This document shows, piece by piece, positions 24,171-37,330 of a stretch of 64,000 nucleotides of DNA. The position numbers and the translations under genes were made by a program. Positions within the stretch are counted from its first letter, which is position 1. Every line of letters begins with the position of its first letter. This stretch comes from Archilochus colubris (taxonomy: Eukaryota; Chordata; Aves; Apodiformes; Trochilidae), in the NCBI GenBank assembly GCA_023079485.1, contig CM041084.1, forward strand, positions 122,066,467 through 122,130,466, written 5' to 3'. The notes under the pieces were generated by a model. The model was not told the origin of the DNA. It searched no databases and saw only the letters and a list, made by a program, of their open reading frames with translations.

Positions 24171-27100
24171 CATAGAGGAATAGCAATTTGCATACACAAA
24201 TTTTCCAGTATTAAGAGACCTATAACTTACAGTAACAAATAACTGACATGAAATCTGAAAGGAGGGATTTTCCATTAGCACTTACTATCTTATAGCAGTC
24301 ATATCTGCTCTTTACTTAAATGTAATTTTTTTGTTGTTTAATATCTGTATAATAAATCACATGGGTATTTCTGTAGATACGTTCCTAGGTAGCTATCAGA
24401 CCTCAGAAACATGTTTAAAACCATCAAAAGTATTTCCTATCCTTGGTAGATGACTCTATAAAGTAACTTAAGACATTTCTCCTGTGACATGTCCATGAAT
24501 ATGTGTGCATATACAAAGACAATGAGGAAGATGAAACTGTACATACTGTGGATTTCCTCCCTACTTGATGTATACAATTATTATTTGTGGATCACAGTCA
24601 GGTAAAATTTTTAGCCAGGTAGGATCCCAGCACATGTCAATGGGATTCAAGGAGGAGTTAAAAATATCAATGAGGCTCTCAGGTAATAAAATAGCTCATT
24701 GCAGTGGTGCCTTTTTGCAAAGACCTTATGATGGTCTCCTCCAAAATTCTACCAAGAAACAGGCTTGAACTCAACATCAAACACAGATCCTTCCAACTGA
24801 AGTGCTCTCATGTACAAACCCTCTTGGAAGCTCTTTCTAACTCGGGGTAATCAAAAACTGCCTGGTTCACAATCAAGCTTTGGTCTTAAAAGCTTTGTTA
24901 TAGAAATGCATGGGCAAAAAGAACAACAGCATAGTGTCTAGATGTGCTTTTTTGGCAAGCAAGTTCTCCTTCCTCATGCCACAGCTATCCTGAAATTGTA
25001 AAATGCTGTCATAGGAGCATCATGCTTCTATCTTTAGTTTTCAAAGCTGTCAGTGAAACTTCTAGGAAACCACATGGGGTTGATTTCTCCACTCCTTTTA
25101 CCACCTCCCTCTTTTCTTCTGCAAGGAAGGCAGAATGCATCTAAATACAAGAAGGTTACAGGAATAACAAAGACCTCCTCCATGTGTGCTATAAATACAA
25201 GGGAGCACTTCACAGATAGCTAGAGATCCCACTGCTAGGGTTTTACCTTACAAAGGGCAATCAGACATTTCCCATCCTGATACACATGCATCTAAACCAC
25301 CACTTTAGGCTCCCAGAATCCTTTCAAGTCCTACCAAAGTTTTCAAAATTTTCTTTCAATGAAAGTTAAAATAAACTTGCTGGTGATTTGTTCTGATGCT
25401 TCTGGGCCATTTTATGCATAATACCATTATGCTAAACGTCCTGCAGTCAAGGAATCCTTCCTGTACTGAGTGAGCTGCTGCATACATTTCTGTAATGTCT
25501 GTTCCTGCTCAGATTTATGGTGCCTACTCATTGTCCTTTATTAAATGCTTCCATTAACTTTTCTGTTACATTTTTCCCCAGCTTACAGCTCTATAAAACT
25601 GAGTTACTCGCTGTGTGAATTCATACCATTTGCATTTGTAGAAGTCCTCCTTCAAATAAATGTGTTATCTCTGCATATTTGGCATATTTCTATGCAAACT
25701 TCTGCCTACTTTTTCAAGACAAAGTGACTTTTTATCTCTCTTTAGGTCTGTATAAAATTATTCTGCAACCTCCATTGATCATGAGGAAGCCGGGTATGGG
25801 GTCAGAGCCATATCTAACCAGTACCCAGCAGTGACAATGATTCTTTGAGTCATTAACCCTGCTAAAGAAAGAACTTCCAAAGTTGCTTATATTTTCTGTC
25901 TGTGGACAAGATCAACAAAAATATTAAATTACAATTATATAAGGATGTTTTGAAATATTTCACATTCATGCTCCCAATACAGAATCAAATTGAATTTTCA
26001 GTAGCATCAGGTGCCCAAGGAATCACTTCATACAAGGACTTAAGACCCTCCTTTGTCCTTAGTGTTGTCTATAGAATGGTTTACACATCTTCAGCAATCA
26101 TATCCTTCCTTTCTTTTGTGCTGCAGCATCAGACATCTGCTCATACATCTAATATCCTCACCCTCCACCTTCTCTTATAGGTCTTAACTTTTCAGTATAC
26201 TTGAAACAAAAGGAAGGTTTGACTTCCTTTTGTCATCCTGATAGAAAATCTCAGCCTTGGCTTGCCATTTGGTTAAGATAGAATTAGTCCTGCCATCCGT
26301 TTAACCCAGACATCAAATCTCCATGCTGTTTTTTAATGAGTGTTTCTCGTGACAGCGTAACACCAACAATGGGGACAAGTGGACTGATGCTGCACTGGCA
26401 CTGGGTGCTTTTAGAGAAAACATAAGTGAAATAAAAAGAAAGAAAACAAATGGAAGTCTGAAGGAGACATCAGGTCTGCAGGTGAAAATTCCATTGATGT
26501 TAATGGTAAAGGGGTTTGTCTTAAATTTGTATTTGATTAAAGGGAAATCAAAGAGTGCTGGGGAATGGCTTATGCATATATACTGTATTGGAGTGTTCTA
26601 AAACTAGTGTATTTCTGTCTGGTACACTTTCTATCTGCTCAGGATATGATCTTCTTGATGAATCTGTGCAGACAGTTGCTGCTAAGTCTTGTTTATCACA
26701 GTTTGAGCTGTCTTATGCTCCAAAAGCTTAAAGATCTAATTTTGACACTCAGATCATCTTTTTTTAACAGGAGGCTGGTTATACTGACACAGTATCCAAG
26801 ACCTCTGTTATGATTTTTTTTTTTCCTTTGAAGTCCTTTACTGATGGAGGATGGAAATTCCTTATGCATTTTTTCTCAAGACCCTTTTTTGAACAAAGGC
26901 TCAAATGCTTAAGCTGTGGAATTAGTCTGGCTCTGAATTCAAATAACCTAAATTATCTTTTGGCTCTTTCTAGCAAAATTACTTAAGGAAAAAAATGAAT
27001 GTATGGAGGTGAAAATTTTGTGGTATTCTCTCACTGCCTTGGAAACTTAGATCCTGCAAACGGGATTCCAGCCACTGTGCAGTGAATTTCAGAGTCAGAA

Positions 27101-30100
27101 CTCAGCAGCTCCTTGCATTTGTGTAACTGAGTGGAGATTTGGATCTGCTGGTATCCCCCATGTGGCTTTGACTTTGCTGTCTTGAACTGCTACAGACAAT
27201 GGGCAGGCTGGGAGGAGTGGGTTACATTGTGACATGGCCAAGAAAATTCCTGTCTAAATGTTTGAAATAAAGTAATACACAAGGTCACGCATCTGCAATT
27301 GATTTTTAAAGTGTTTTTGAAGTATTAATTCTTATTTATTTTAAGTTAGGATTAAAGGTTACTTTTAATAATATAGACTAAAAATATTACAGAACTGTAT
27401 TTCCTGAAAAGTCACAGACACTGTCTTTCTTAATAATTAGAAGCCTAGTTGAAGAGTGCAAGAAAATCTGGCATGTTAATTCTGAAGAGATCCAGCAGAA
27501 CAAACAGACTTAGCAAAAAAATTAAGTACGTCTATTGATACATATATAAGAGTTCCCTGCTGCCTCATACCTTTTAATTTTCCTTTTTCCAGGTCAAGTG
27601 ATAAGTTATGTGGTTAGCTGTGTCTTCCTTTTGTCTTCAGATGTTTCATTTTCCTGGAATCATCTGTCTTTCTCTTTCTTTACTTGGGGCTGGACACATT
27701 CAATACTCTGGAACTCTTATCAGATGCCTGAGAAATAGGTGCCTTAAGGGATCACTGCCTACCTGTAAGGAGTATAGCAAAAGCAGGATCTTGTATCAGA
27801 TGGATATCATCTTAAAATGGCTCTGCACATCAGTCAACAAACAGAGTTTAAAGCAGCAAAATTCAGCCTTCCCTAGGCAGAGATTAAGTAGAATTGAAAA
27901 CAGACTTCTGGAACTTTCTCCAAAATTAAATCAAAAAACAAGAAAAGTGAAAATTTATGACTCTAAGCACAAAAATACTTTGACTATAAATCTCTTAATT
28001 ACCACTTTTCACTCACAAATTTCTGGAAAAATCATAGATGCTAGTTGTTTCATCTGGGCTCCTTTCCCTTGAAATGTACTTCATAAAATATTTTTACGCT
28101 ATTCCCTGTTGAGCAGACCCATCTTGTCTCTCACTTGCCTTATGATCACTTTTTCTCAAGCACTCATGTGTAAGCAATCTCTCTTTTTCCAAACTTGTTT
28201 GTTTCCCAAGGATTCAGTATAGTTCTGAAGTTCAGATTTCTGGCAGTGTAGGAGCAATTAAAATTCCCCTTGATCAGTGTATTCTAATTTTTTTACAGGC
28301 CTCTTTTATCTGTACAAATATGGCTTTGAATGCATTTTCTCTCCTTAGAGGCCAGTAATAGATCCTAGTAAACATTTTTTTTAGTGCGGTCATATCCTTT
28401 GTCCCAGTTACCCAATTGATACAGCATTTTTATTTTTTCCTGTAAATGCTGTATTTTTGTATGACCCAAGCCCAGTGACCACATTTCTTGGACCAGTTCT
28501 GGTTTGCACTAAAAAACCCTGAACTGCTTTGGATTAAGCATCAGCTCTCTTCCTGTCATTGCTTTGTCTATGGGAGAGATCCTCCCCGGAATTTGAATGA
28601 TTCTGTTATGCCTACATAAGGATTTCCTCCTCTTTTGTATCCAAATCCCCCAAACATCACACAAAGCTACCCAACCTCTGCTGTAACTGAGTTCATTTGA
28701 GAACAGGTTTTATGATGTCTATGAGACATCTCAGCCCAGATCAAAGGTGAAGCAAATATTAAGGTAATGTAGAGATGAGAGAAGAAACTAAGGGAAAAAG
28801 ATAAAGGAAAGCCAGTGCACATATTTTTCTTTTTCTTTCTTTTTTTTTCCTTTTTCTTTTTCCTTTTTTTTTTCTTTGTTGGTTTTTTTTTTCAAGCCAG
28901 TATTTTCTGAAAAGCCTGGTTATTCCTCTGACCAAAGTACAAACATTTGCTCTTCTGGGCTTTACTCACTAGCAAATCAACAGGGCTGCATATGTCATGG
29001 AAACATTCTCACTGTCACTCCTCTATGGCATATATTTTAAGGAATAAATAGGTCATGACCTCTAGCTTCTTCATAGCAGGGACACACCAGATGCCTTTTA
29101 TGAATAGGAACCAATTGAATGTGAAAAGTAGTAGTTAGTAAAAAGATTCTGTTCACACCTGCCTGCCTAATTTTTGTCACATTTTCTTCGAATACCAAAT
29201 GTTGCTTCAAACAGACCTGAGTTAAGACAAATCACATTGGGTGTCAACAACATCACTGGCACTCCACAGCTGTTACATATGCATATGTTAAAGTGTTTCA
29301 TGTTAGAATTCCAGTTACTGTACCAGAACATAGTGATTTTCTTGTCTTATTTTAAAAAAAAACCTCACTGAGAAAAAAAAATAAATAAAAAAAGAAAAGA
29401 GACTAACAAAACTTGCTCAATAACCAGAATAGCTGAGTATGATCAGTATGGCCACTATGGCACATGAAGAAATAATGTGCCATTTTCTGTTGTGTGCACA
29501 TTTTCTAATGTGCTGTTTTTCTACTTGTTTTTTATAACTATGATTCTGAAGAAAACCACATAGATTTTAATGTCCCCAGAATCATGTAGCTTGAGTTGTA
29601 CACCATTCGGAGATCTATCACTCCAACTCACCTCCACGACATCTAGCACCATTTTTTGAAGGTGATTTCAGAAAACAGTGTGATTATATTCTGTAAAGCT
29701 AGTCCATGAAGTTATTCCCAGAAAGGAATAAGCAGTCAGTGATTTTGAAGTGCTGAAAGCATAATTGATTAGAAGAAATAATATCTGATTCATTTCCATA
29801 GTGATGCAAAAAACGGGGCTTTCACTCTCCGCTTTGAAAGAATCCAGCAGATTCCAGAGTCCAACACTTTCATTCATTTATATTCATTCATTTCACTTTC
29901 ATTCAGTCTCTTAATCAGACTGTCTTGCCTGAAATTGTAAATTTTCTCTTCCACAATTCTTATTCCACTTATGGCTGGGTTAGCATAGACTTTAGTTTGA
30001 TGCATAGAGCCCTGTCCAGGGAGGTGGGGGGTGTTACCTGAATCCGGTCAGGCTAAGGAGAAATGTCAAAATGTAGCAGAGAAGGAAGAGCAGCACCATG

Positions 30101-30185
30101 ATAACAGTCCTTGAAGGAAAGTTATGGGATACCACTTTTGAAAGAGTGAAGAGCTTGTTAAAACCTCAGAGAAGGACAAGATATT
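24171..30185. other. 6-kb intergenic stretch, no gene seen
   Basis: Unique-looking AT-rich sequence. It contains the longest ORF not explained by a transposon (27608-28072, 154 codons, plus strand), described in the findings. A pyrimidine tract lies at 28822-28893 and an A-rich run at 29372-29400. No transposon, RNA gene or conserved domain recognised. Confidence 0.45.
28822..28893. repeat. T-rich pyrimidine tract
   Basis: About 70 bases of T with interspersed C (TTTTCTTTTT-type words) and one GTTGG interruption. Low-complexity repeat. Confidence 0.85.
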
Positions 30186-30234
30186 GATTTTCAGAGTTCC
30201 CTTCCAACCCTTGACATTGTGTGATTCTGTGATT
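30186..30234 (+). mobile_element. Probable CR1 3' terminal stub
   Basis: Only the last ~45 bases resemble a CR1 end: an 'agttcccttccaaccctt' box followed by 'gtgtgattctgtgat', a decayed ATTCTATG pair. The DNA upstream (about 30000-30185) is not recognisably CR1. The match is short, so chance similarity is possible. Confidence 0.5.
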
Positions 30235-33200
30235 TGCTACAATCTTATTCTCAGCTAGAGGAGGAGCTGCCCACCTTGTCAGCACTGTACACTGGGTACA
30301 TCCCAGGCAAACAAACTATTTCTCTGGATCTTAAGGAGCACAGATCGATTGGGATTTATACCTGGGATGGGAGTTAAAAAAAAACAAAAAACAACAAATA
30401 CTCAAACACTGTGGGCTGTGGTGACCCTACCATGATGTTAAACGCCTCCTACCTATTCCTTGAAGTACTTATTTACAAGTTTTTATGTACTCCAGCTCCC
30501 TCTCATTTGCTCCTCTGGAGACATAACATGTTCCTAACGTAATTTTTTAGTGAGTGAAGTCCCAGGTCATGAAGGAGGCACTCAAGGTCATGCTACTAAA
30601 TTCCTCTAGAAAATTCCTCTATGAAAAACTATTCCATTGTCCAAGGAGCATTTCCCATATCATAACAGATCACCATTTTATAGACAGAGAACAGCCAGAT
30701 GTAGCCACTGATGCAAGCATGACTGTAATCTCAGCTAAGTTTTCTCAGTTATATTTGTCACATTGTGCTGCCTATTTTCTGAGCATTTCTCCCCACTTTG
30801 TAGAGATCAGACCCCATTTTTCTAACCAAATCCACGTTGGTGTATGTATTTCAGAAATTCATACTGGACCTATTTGCGAAAATCTTATTATAAAATAACA
30901 GAGCTTATAGGAGAATCACCTAAGGACAAACTCAAGCATTATTCCCAGAGCAGAAGGTAACATTCTTGACTCTGGCCTGGACTTTCACATTGCAAAGGGT
31001 AAAAGAAAGTCACTGTTTCTCTTATAAATCACCCTAGAGCAGTGTACATCCCTTTGCAAGTCTAGTGCTGGGTTATGCATTTTAAAATAAATTTTAGAAG
31101 AATACTGAATACGGTAAAGAAATGTTTAAATAGGAACTAAACAAAACAAGTCTGCCTGCAACTGGGAAGTGGTACACACTGATTATTTTAGGTTACTGAA
31201 TTTTCTTTTGGGATTTCTTGGAGCCAAAAATTCAATTCCAGGAACATTTTGTGGGCTACTTTTAGCTCAGTCTCCAAGGAAAAGTTGGCATCCAGTTTGC
31301 CCTTGGCCCTTCCACTCCTAAAGTGTTTTAAGGAAAGGGAGGATTAGCCCAATAAGCCTTGTCAAATGCTCACTGATGCTTAGCAGGATGCTGCAGTCTT
31401 TGCAATTCTTCATCCTTTCCAGCAAGGCATAATTTTCATACTCTAACCAGAGAACTGTGTGATTCTGTCTCGGGACATGCTGATTTATTTTCCTGAAGTC
31501 ATTCCTTAGCCCATGGATGGCAAATGGTAAGAAAAGAAAGAAAAAATATTTTCAATAGAGCCAAATGCAGATGGCACATTATCTTGTCTAAAATCTTTGT
31601 CATATGGACCTGTGTCTGGATATTGTACTGGAGGTTATCCCATTATCCAGTTTTCTCCTACTGAAGTGCACAGTGAGTGTTCATCTCATAGTCTTTTCAT
31701 GGATATCTCCTGCTTACCAAGCCTGTTCTGTAAGGCCCAAACTTCAGAGTAAGTCTTGACTCAGTAAATGTGAAGTGTATAAAATCCAAAAGTGTTAAGT
31801 GCACTCTAACTGATGCGAATCATTTAACTCTGTACAAATGTACTAATTTTAAAAACATTTAAGGGGTTCATATCCATTGGATTCACTTCCACTCAAAACA
31901 AAAACCTGTCTCTGGCTGGATCTTAATATAGTTCACTTACTGTTGAAATCACTGCTCCATTGAACAGCCTGCTAAAAATGTTTTCATTTGGGAGCTAACA
32001 TGCCTGAAAAGTTGCAGAGTAATTCACACACTGATGTCTACACTTTATGGAGTCTGTATTGATCCTGTTCTTAAGGTGGCAGTAATAGACAAAGCTAAAG
32101 TAAGTCATGGTAGCATTTAATGGCAACTTTGAAATTCTATCATCAGGATGGTTTGTTTTTAAAAACAGAGCAGCCCAGAAAACTTCTGATATGTGATGAA
32201 GATGCATTTCAGTTCCCTGAACCTGTATTGCTTTTCTCAATAATGTGGTGATGCTGTCAGACTTAGTTGTCCTTGCAAGCACAAGACAGCTCTCACATGC
32301 TCTCTGCTTACCTTCACACTCTATTTCTATCACTCTTCTCCCTCACAGAGATACCAAACAAGATCTGCAAAGAGTTCCCATATTGGATTAAAATATTAGC
32401 TAACAAATGATAATAATTACTAGAATGGCAAAATGAAAATGAGAACCCTTGAGGGCCGAAGAGGATGTGTTCACAACAAAACCAAAGTTAAACTTAATCA
32501 GACCCATTTTAACATCTCCATGGAAATACATTCCCATAATAACAATTTTTAAATGGATCTCTTTGAAATCTCATTTCTGTTGTAGTTCACATTGAGAATT
32601 CCTTCAGCCCTAGCACACTTACAAAATGAAAAGTTATCCAATATTGTGGTAATGAGTATCCTTCATGCCAGTCTGCCAGGATGGATGGAAATCATAGTCT
32701 TTGAAACAAATGGTCATTAGACTTTTTCTCAGGAATCTTCATTTATCATGTGAATTATTCAAGCAATATGAAACATTATAGAACAACTGCTATAGAACTG
32801 ATGGTGAATAGAGAATCCACGTTCTGGAAAAGAAAGGAAAATGTGTCTGGGGAAGAAGACAAATGAGGACAAGGGTTTATTCAAGATTTTGGTCACAAGC
32901 CCAAAATCATTCAAGTGGGATAAAAAAAATAAATCTTTACAAAGAATGTATTGTCACATGTTCTGTAGTCATTTTAGATCTTTTTCTCATAATACCTAAG
33001 GAATAATTTCTTTTAGAAGGTTTGCAGATTGCTTTGTCTGACACATGTCCTTAAGGAGTAGAAATGCACACAAAGCAGATCCCTCTCAGCCAGAGTACCC
33101 ACCAGAGCAGAGCTCTAGACATGGGCATATTGAAGAACCTAGGAAATATAGGGAAATCAGTACAGGCTGTATGATGGCACAGAGCTCACTTGAAGCTTCT

Positions 33201-36200
33201 CAGAGGCAAAACCATAAATTGCCTTTTCAAGAATGAGGGAAAAATAACTTTTAGCTTTAGTATTTTAACAATACTAAAAAAGAAATTCTTCAGTGCTGAC
33301 ATAACTGGGCCCAGGTATCATCTATGGGAAGCATCAGAAAGGTTTCAAAAGATGCTATTATAGAGGACTAGCCCAAGGGGACTCTGAATACTGTTTTGGG
33401 GCTGTAGAAACTCCAAGGAGTTTTGAGACAGATGGGAGCTATAAAGGGAAAGAGGTATCTCTATAACGTCCTCAAGAGTCAGCATGATTTCCCGGGAAGT
33501 CCAGCGACCACTTCAGGAGGATTTCAGCCTGGATGGTGGCTGCTGTGTGAGGAATGGTCTGGCCAGGAGCATCTGGTGATGCAGAGGCAGGGCTACTGGG
33601 TTGTGATATGAAGACACTGAGAGCACAATCTTCACCTCAAGTGCTGCTGCCAAGAGAACAGTAGCAGAGCAAGAGCAGCCACTGCATTCATTGGGGAATC
33701 AGGGAGAGCCAGTGAGAAACAGGGGAGGAAGAAGCAGAAAGGTGCATCCATAATGTGGATCTATGAGCCTTGCATGCTTATGTTTCTTTGCCAACATGAA
33801 ACATAAAGCATGCTCATGGTCTCCCAAAAAAGATAGGAACTAGTGTTATGAAAACTAAAGACCCTAAGCTAATTTTCCTACTGGTTGGTTTTTTGGTTTG
33901 GTTTTGTTGGTTTTGTTTTGGGTTTTTGCTTGGATTTTTTAGTGTCCTACAGAGAAAGACAGCTCTTGAAGGGCCATTTGGTTGGGCTGAGGAATGACAG
34001 TTGTCAAAAAGTATTCCAGGTGATACTGGAGCCTTACAAGGGGCACCCATGGAGACAGCCAAACCCATATATGTCACCAGGGTTTGCCTCAGGCCTCCCC
34101 ATGCTTAAAACATTGGTGCCTGCTACCTGGGCACCATCAAGCAGGGGAGCTCTATCAGAATGGATACCATATGCTAGATGAAAGGAAAAGAACATCCTCT
34201 ACTTTAGTTTCAGAAATTTAAAGTAAAGGATAAACAATAAGAACAAATGTCATAACTCATTATTTATCTATTATAAATATTTATTATAAAATAAAGGTGT
34301 GCTGCATTCTGGACTTTTCCAGTCTTTCTGGTAGTCAGTCTCAAAAGAACGGGATTTTACTAACCTGGGTGTATCTATATTTCTGGATTTCCAAAAGGTT
34401 GAATAACTAAAACTGCATGTTAGCATGCTTTGTTCAGCAGAGAGTGTTTTAAAAATACTCCATAGATCATCCATCAGACATAATGTTCTGCAAAACAAAA
34501 GAAAGAAAAAATACTTCCACAGGAGAAGAGCCATTCTCTCAAGGCCAAAAATAAGAGGCAAAATATCTATGTACATAAAAGGTGTCGTAAAAGCTGTGAA
34601 AAAGAAAAATTGAAAACTCACATGATATTGAAGGAGTGTAAGGGAGGCCAAATTCAGCCCCAGGGGATCCAAAATGGTCAGACTGATGCTGTAACACACT
34701 GAATGCTGGCAGTTTTCAAGGGAAAGTCTATCCTCAATAAATGATTCATTGTCATTTGACGAAACTTCTAGATAGTGGTTATGAAACCGTGCATTCTGTC
34801 AATCAGGACTGAGAGGTGAGCAGCATCTGATTCAAGGATGTCAGCTCTGAGGGAACAGGGTCAATGATGAGGAAAGAGAGTAAGTTCTGCCTGAGAGCCT
34901 GTAACTGCACACTCCCATGACAGCTTTGCAGCTGTAGCTGTGGGTGGATTAGTAGTTTCAGATGGGAAATCAATGAGGAAAACTGAAATCCATTTTGTGC
35001 ACTGCTGTGCTGCTGTGCCAACGTCACTGTCTCCCAGTTGGCTGCCTCGGGGAGGGACACTGGCATTTTTCTAGCAAATCCCTGTAAATTGCCAGCTTGG
35101 AAGATCTTAAGGGAAGTGAACCTATTGTTGATTCACTGAAACAGCAATGCAGGATGCAAATTGTCATGAGCTGCTGCACTGTGATAGTGATTTCCATCAC
35201 AAATTGTTGAGACATTCGAGAATACAGACTTGTTAAAACAGTTTGCTTGGAATTTTAATCGAAGTACCAGAGCAGGGCTACAGATCACAGAGATCAAGCA
35301 TCAGGAGAAATTCTCTTCATGCTCCCTGTTTTGTGCATGATCTTTGCCATTGTAATTAGTATCAGGGTGCAGACCAAGCTGTGAGGAACATCTGCATATT
35401 GGGGAATGCATATTAGGATCCCCCTTAGAGTCCTTATAGGCTAGACAATCTAGAAATGGAAATAAAATCACATTTCACATGTCCCTGCTGAACAGAGAAG
35501 TTAAATTGCTTGCTTAGGGCTATGTGGAAAGCCTGTGGAAGAAGGCAGGACCTCTTCTCCCAGTTGTCCATTCAGTATGCCATCCAGAACACTCTTCTGT
35601 GTAGCTAATTGTCAGCTGTTTGGTTTTATATGATTGTCCCAGCCCTTAGAAAATGTTCATTTAGGAAAAATGACATCTGCAAAAACTGGAAGGAATAAAG
35701 ACTTTGCAAAAGAAAAAGTGAAGACATTTCTCAGTTGTAGAAGTTGCCACCTCACAGGTCAAGGTGAGTTTGTTCAGAAGAGTTTCAGAGGATAAAAATG
35801 TAACTACGAAGAAAGAAAGAATTAATGCCTGATGAATCACTTACAATGGATGAAAACTGTGAAGCTGATTGATGGTATTTACATTCAGCTAGAGTAATAG
35901 CCCTCCATGAACCTGTTCAAACCTGTAAAATCCAGGTCTGCTTCTGCAAACTCTTAAGGTCAGTGGAAATCTTCCCTTACTTTTGTCTTTAAGGAGTGAA
36001 GAGAGGAGAGTTAAGCATGCTGTAAATTATGTGGAAGCAGTATTTGCATGATAAAAAGGCAAATTATTAATTCCTGGCATGCAAGAACATGATCACTTAC
36101 ATTTAAAGCACGGCAATAAAGAAGAGAGCAGACATATGAGATGGAAGGGCAAGAAGGGGGAAGAAAGAGTAATGAAGAGGACAGATTGCAAATCAACCAA

Positions 36201-36433
36201 TTCAGTGTGCCAAATGCATATTTTGGGTATGGAAACAGTGCAAACTTCCAAGCCTGGGATTGAAGGCTCTTCTGACATTTTCCCACAAAACGGTTTGCCA
36301 TCTGAAAATACCAACTGATAGATATGAAAATTGTTATGAAAATATTTTTTCCTACAATTTTCAGAATTCCAGGTGTTTTAGGCTAGAAGATTTATTGCAA
36401 AGAAAGAGATAATTTCACCCCAAAAATAGCTAA
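30235..36433. other. 6.2-kb intergenic stretch, no gene seen
   Basis: Mostly AT-rich. Frames of 110-142 codons at 30554-30898, 31995-32333 and 34271-34699 lack recognisable motifs. A GT-rich strand run lies at 33881-33940. The segment around 33360-33760 is somewhat GC-richer than its surroundings but matches nothing I know. Confidence 0.45.
33881..33940. repeat. G/T-rich low-complexity tract
   Basis: GGTTTT- and GGTTTG-type words dominate about 60 bases. G-runs are two to three bases long, so a stable quadruplex is not obvious. It makes the local plus-strand frame hydrophobic (Phe/Val/Gly/Leu), which is a composition artefact. Confidence 0.75.
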
Positions 36434-36439
36434 CAGCCT

Positions 36440-36658
36440 TGTAGAGAAACAAGATAAACCAGGTGCCTCGAGTTGCCAAAGAGTGGGTGTGAGTCCACCT
36501 GTGCCTGATTAGGACAGGCCCCTATTGGGCATGAGCAAGACCAGGGGGCCAATAAAGGTGGGACACACACCCACAGAGGGAGCTCACTCTTGTGCGAGGC
36601 AATGGAGAGGTCAGCAGCTCGTCAAGCCTCAGGGGCAAGAAAGGCTCCTCCCGCAACA
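36440..36658 (+). repeat. 5' LTR of compact LTR element 1
   Basis: Contains CCACCTGTGCCT, a CATGAGCAAGACC block and CCAGGGGGCCAATAAAG with the poly(A) signal at 36551-36556. Compared by eye with the 3' LTR it differs by about six substitutions, several C/T or G/A, and lacks one AAG triplet. No clear TATA box is seen. Confidence 0.9.
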
Positions 36659-36661
36659 TTT

Positions 36662-36679
36662 TGGTGGAGGATGTGGGCA
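36662..36679 (+). promoter_or_regulatory. Candidate primer-binding site of LTR element 1
   Basis: Begins TGG three bases after the 5' LTR, where the CCA 3' end of a tRNA should pair. Reads TGGTGGAGGATGTGGGCA here and TGGTGGAGAATGCGGGCA in copy 2. I could not match it to a specific tRNA, so the priming tRNA is unassigned. Confidence 0.55.
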
Positions 36680-36825
36680 ACATACAGATGTCTAAAGAAG
36701 TGACGTACAGATGTCTAAAGAAGCAGCAGTGTGAGGAGCTGGCAACAGGAACATTCTCCCTGATTTGAAAAAGTGTCTGGGCTAACACTCTCCCTGAAAG
36801 GTATGACCAGCAAGCTCTTTAGATT

Positions 36826-37021
36826 GGAAACCCCTGAGCAGTGGGAAGCCAGGAGGATGGAATCCCATGAGGAAGGGTTAAAACCCGTGTATGGAATCCC
36901 ATGAGGAAGGGTTAAATCCCGTAATCCCATGAGGAACCAGCAAGCTCTTTGGAAACCCCTGAGCAGAGGGAAGCCAAGATAAGGATTCTCTCTTTGGAAA
37001 CCCCTGAGCAGAGGGAAGCCA
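36826..37021 (+). repeat. Short direct repeats in the internal region of LTR element 1
   Basis: Two interleaved repeat families. A ~26-base unit starting GGAAACCCCTGAGCAG occurs at 36826, 36951 and 36996. A ~24-base unit GGAATCCCATGAGG... occurs at 36859 and 36893 with a partial copy at 36923. A further motif GGTTAAATCCCGTAA occurs at about 36910, 37146 and 37291. Copy 2 at 58.9-59.3 kb has the same units in fewer copies, so the repeats belong to the family and vary in number. Confidence 0.85.
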
Positions 37022-37305
37022 AGAGAAGAGCAGATACAGGAGGGAGAAGAACAACTCAAGTCCGAAAGGCAGAGACTTTGTGAAAAAGTGCCTGGGCTGA
37101 CATTGAATGGTTTGCCTAGGCTGCAGCTGTATGTTTGTAAGCTAGGGTTAAATCCCGTAAACTATAAGTGTATCCTGTAATCTGTGTTAAAATGTTTGTA
37201 AAAATCCTGTAATCAGTGTTGTGTCAGTCGAAAAAAAAAAAAGTGTTTGTAAGCTAGGGCAAACCGGGAAAGTTTTGCTGTATAACAAAGGGTTAAATCC
37301 CGTAA

Positions 37306-37330
37306 GGAAAAAAAAAAGGGGGGGGTGGAA
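37306..37330 (+). promoter_or_regulatory. Polypurine tract of LTR element 1
   Basis: A run of A followed by about eight G and then TGGAA, immediately upstream of the 3' LTR. This is the expected position and composition of the plus-strand primer in LTR retroelements. Copy 2 has the same A-run/G-run arrangement. Confidence 0.75.

Noticed and set aside
33045..33611. Two frames of ~62 codons with polar composition, as possible exons
   Set aside because: No splice pattern, no domain and no support beyond local composition.
36715..37059. 114-codon minus-strand frame with internal repeats (FPLLRGFQRE-type units)
   Set aside because: It is the antisense translation of the direct repeats inside the compact LTR element; a similar antisense frame appears in copy 2 because the DNA repeats are shared.
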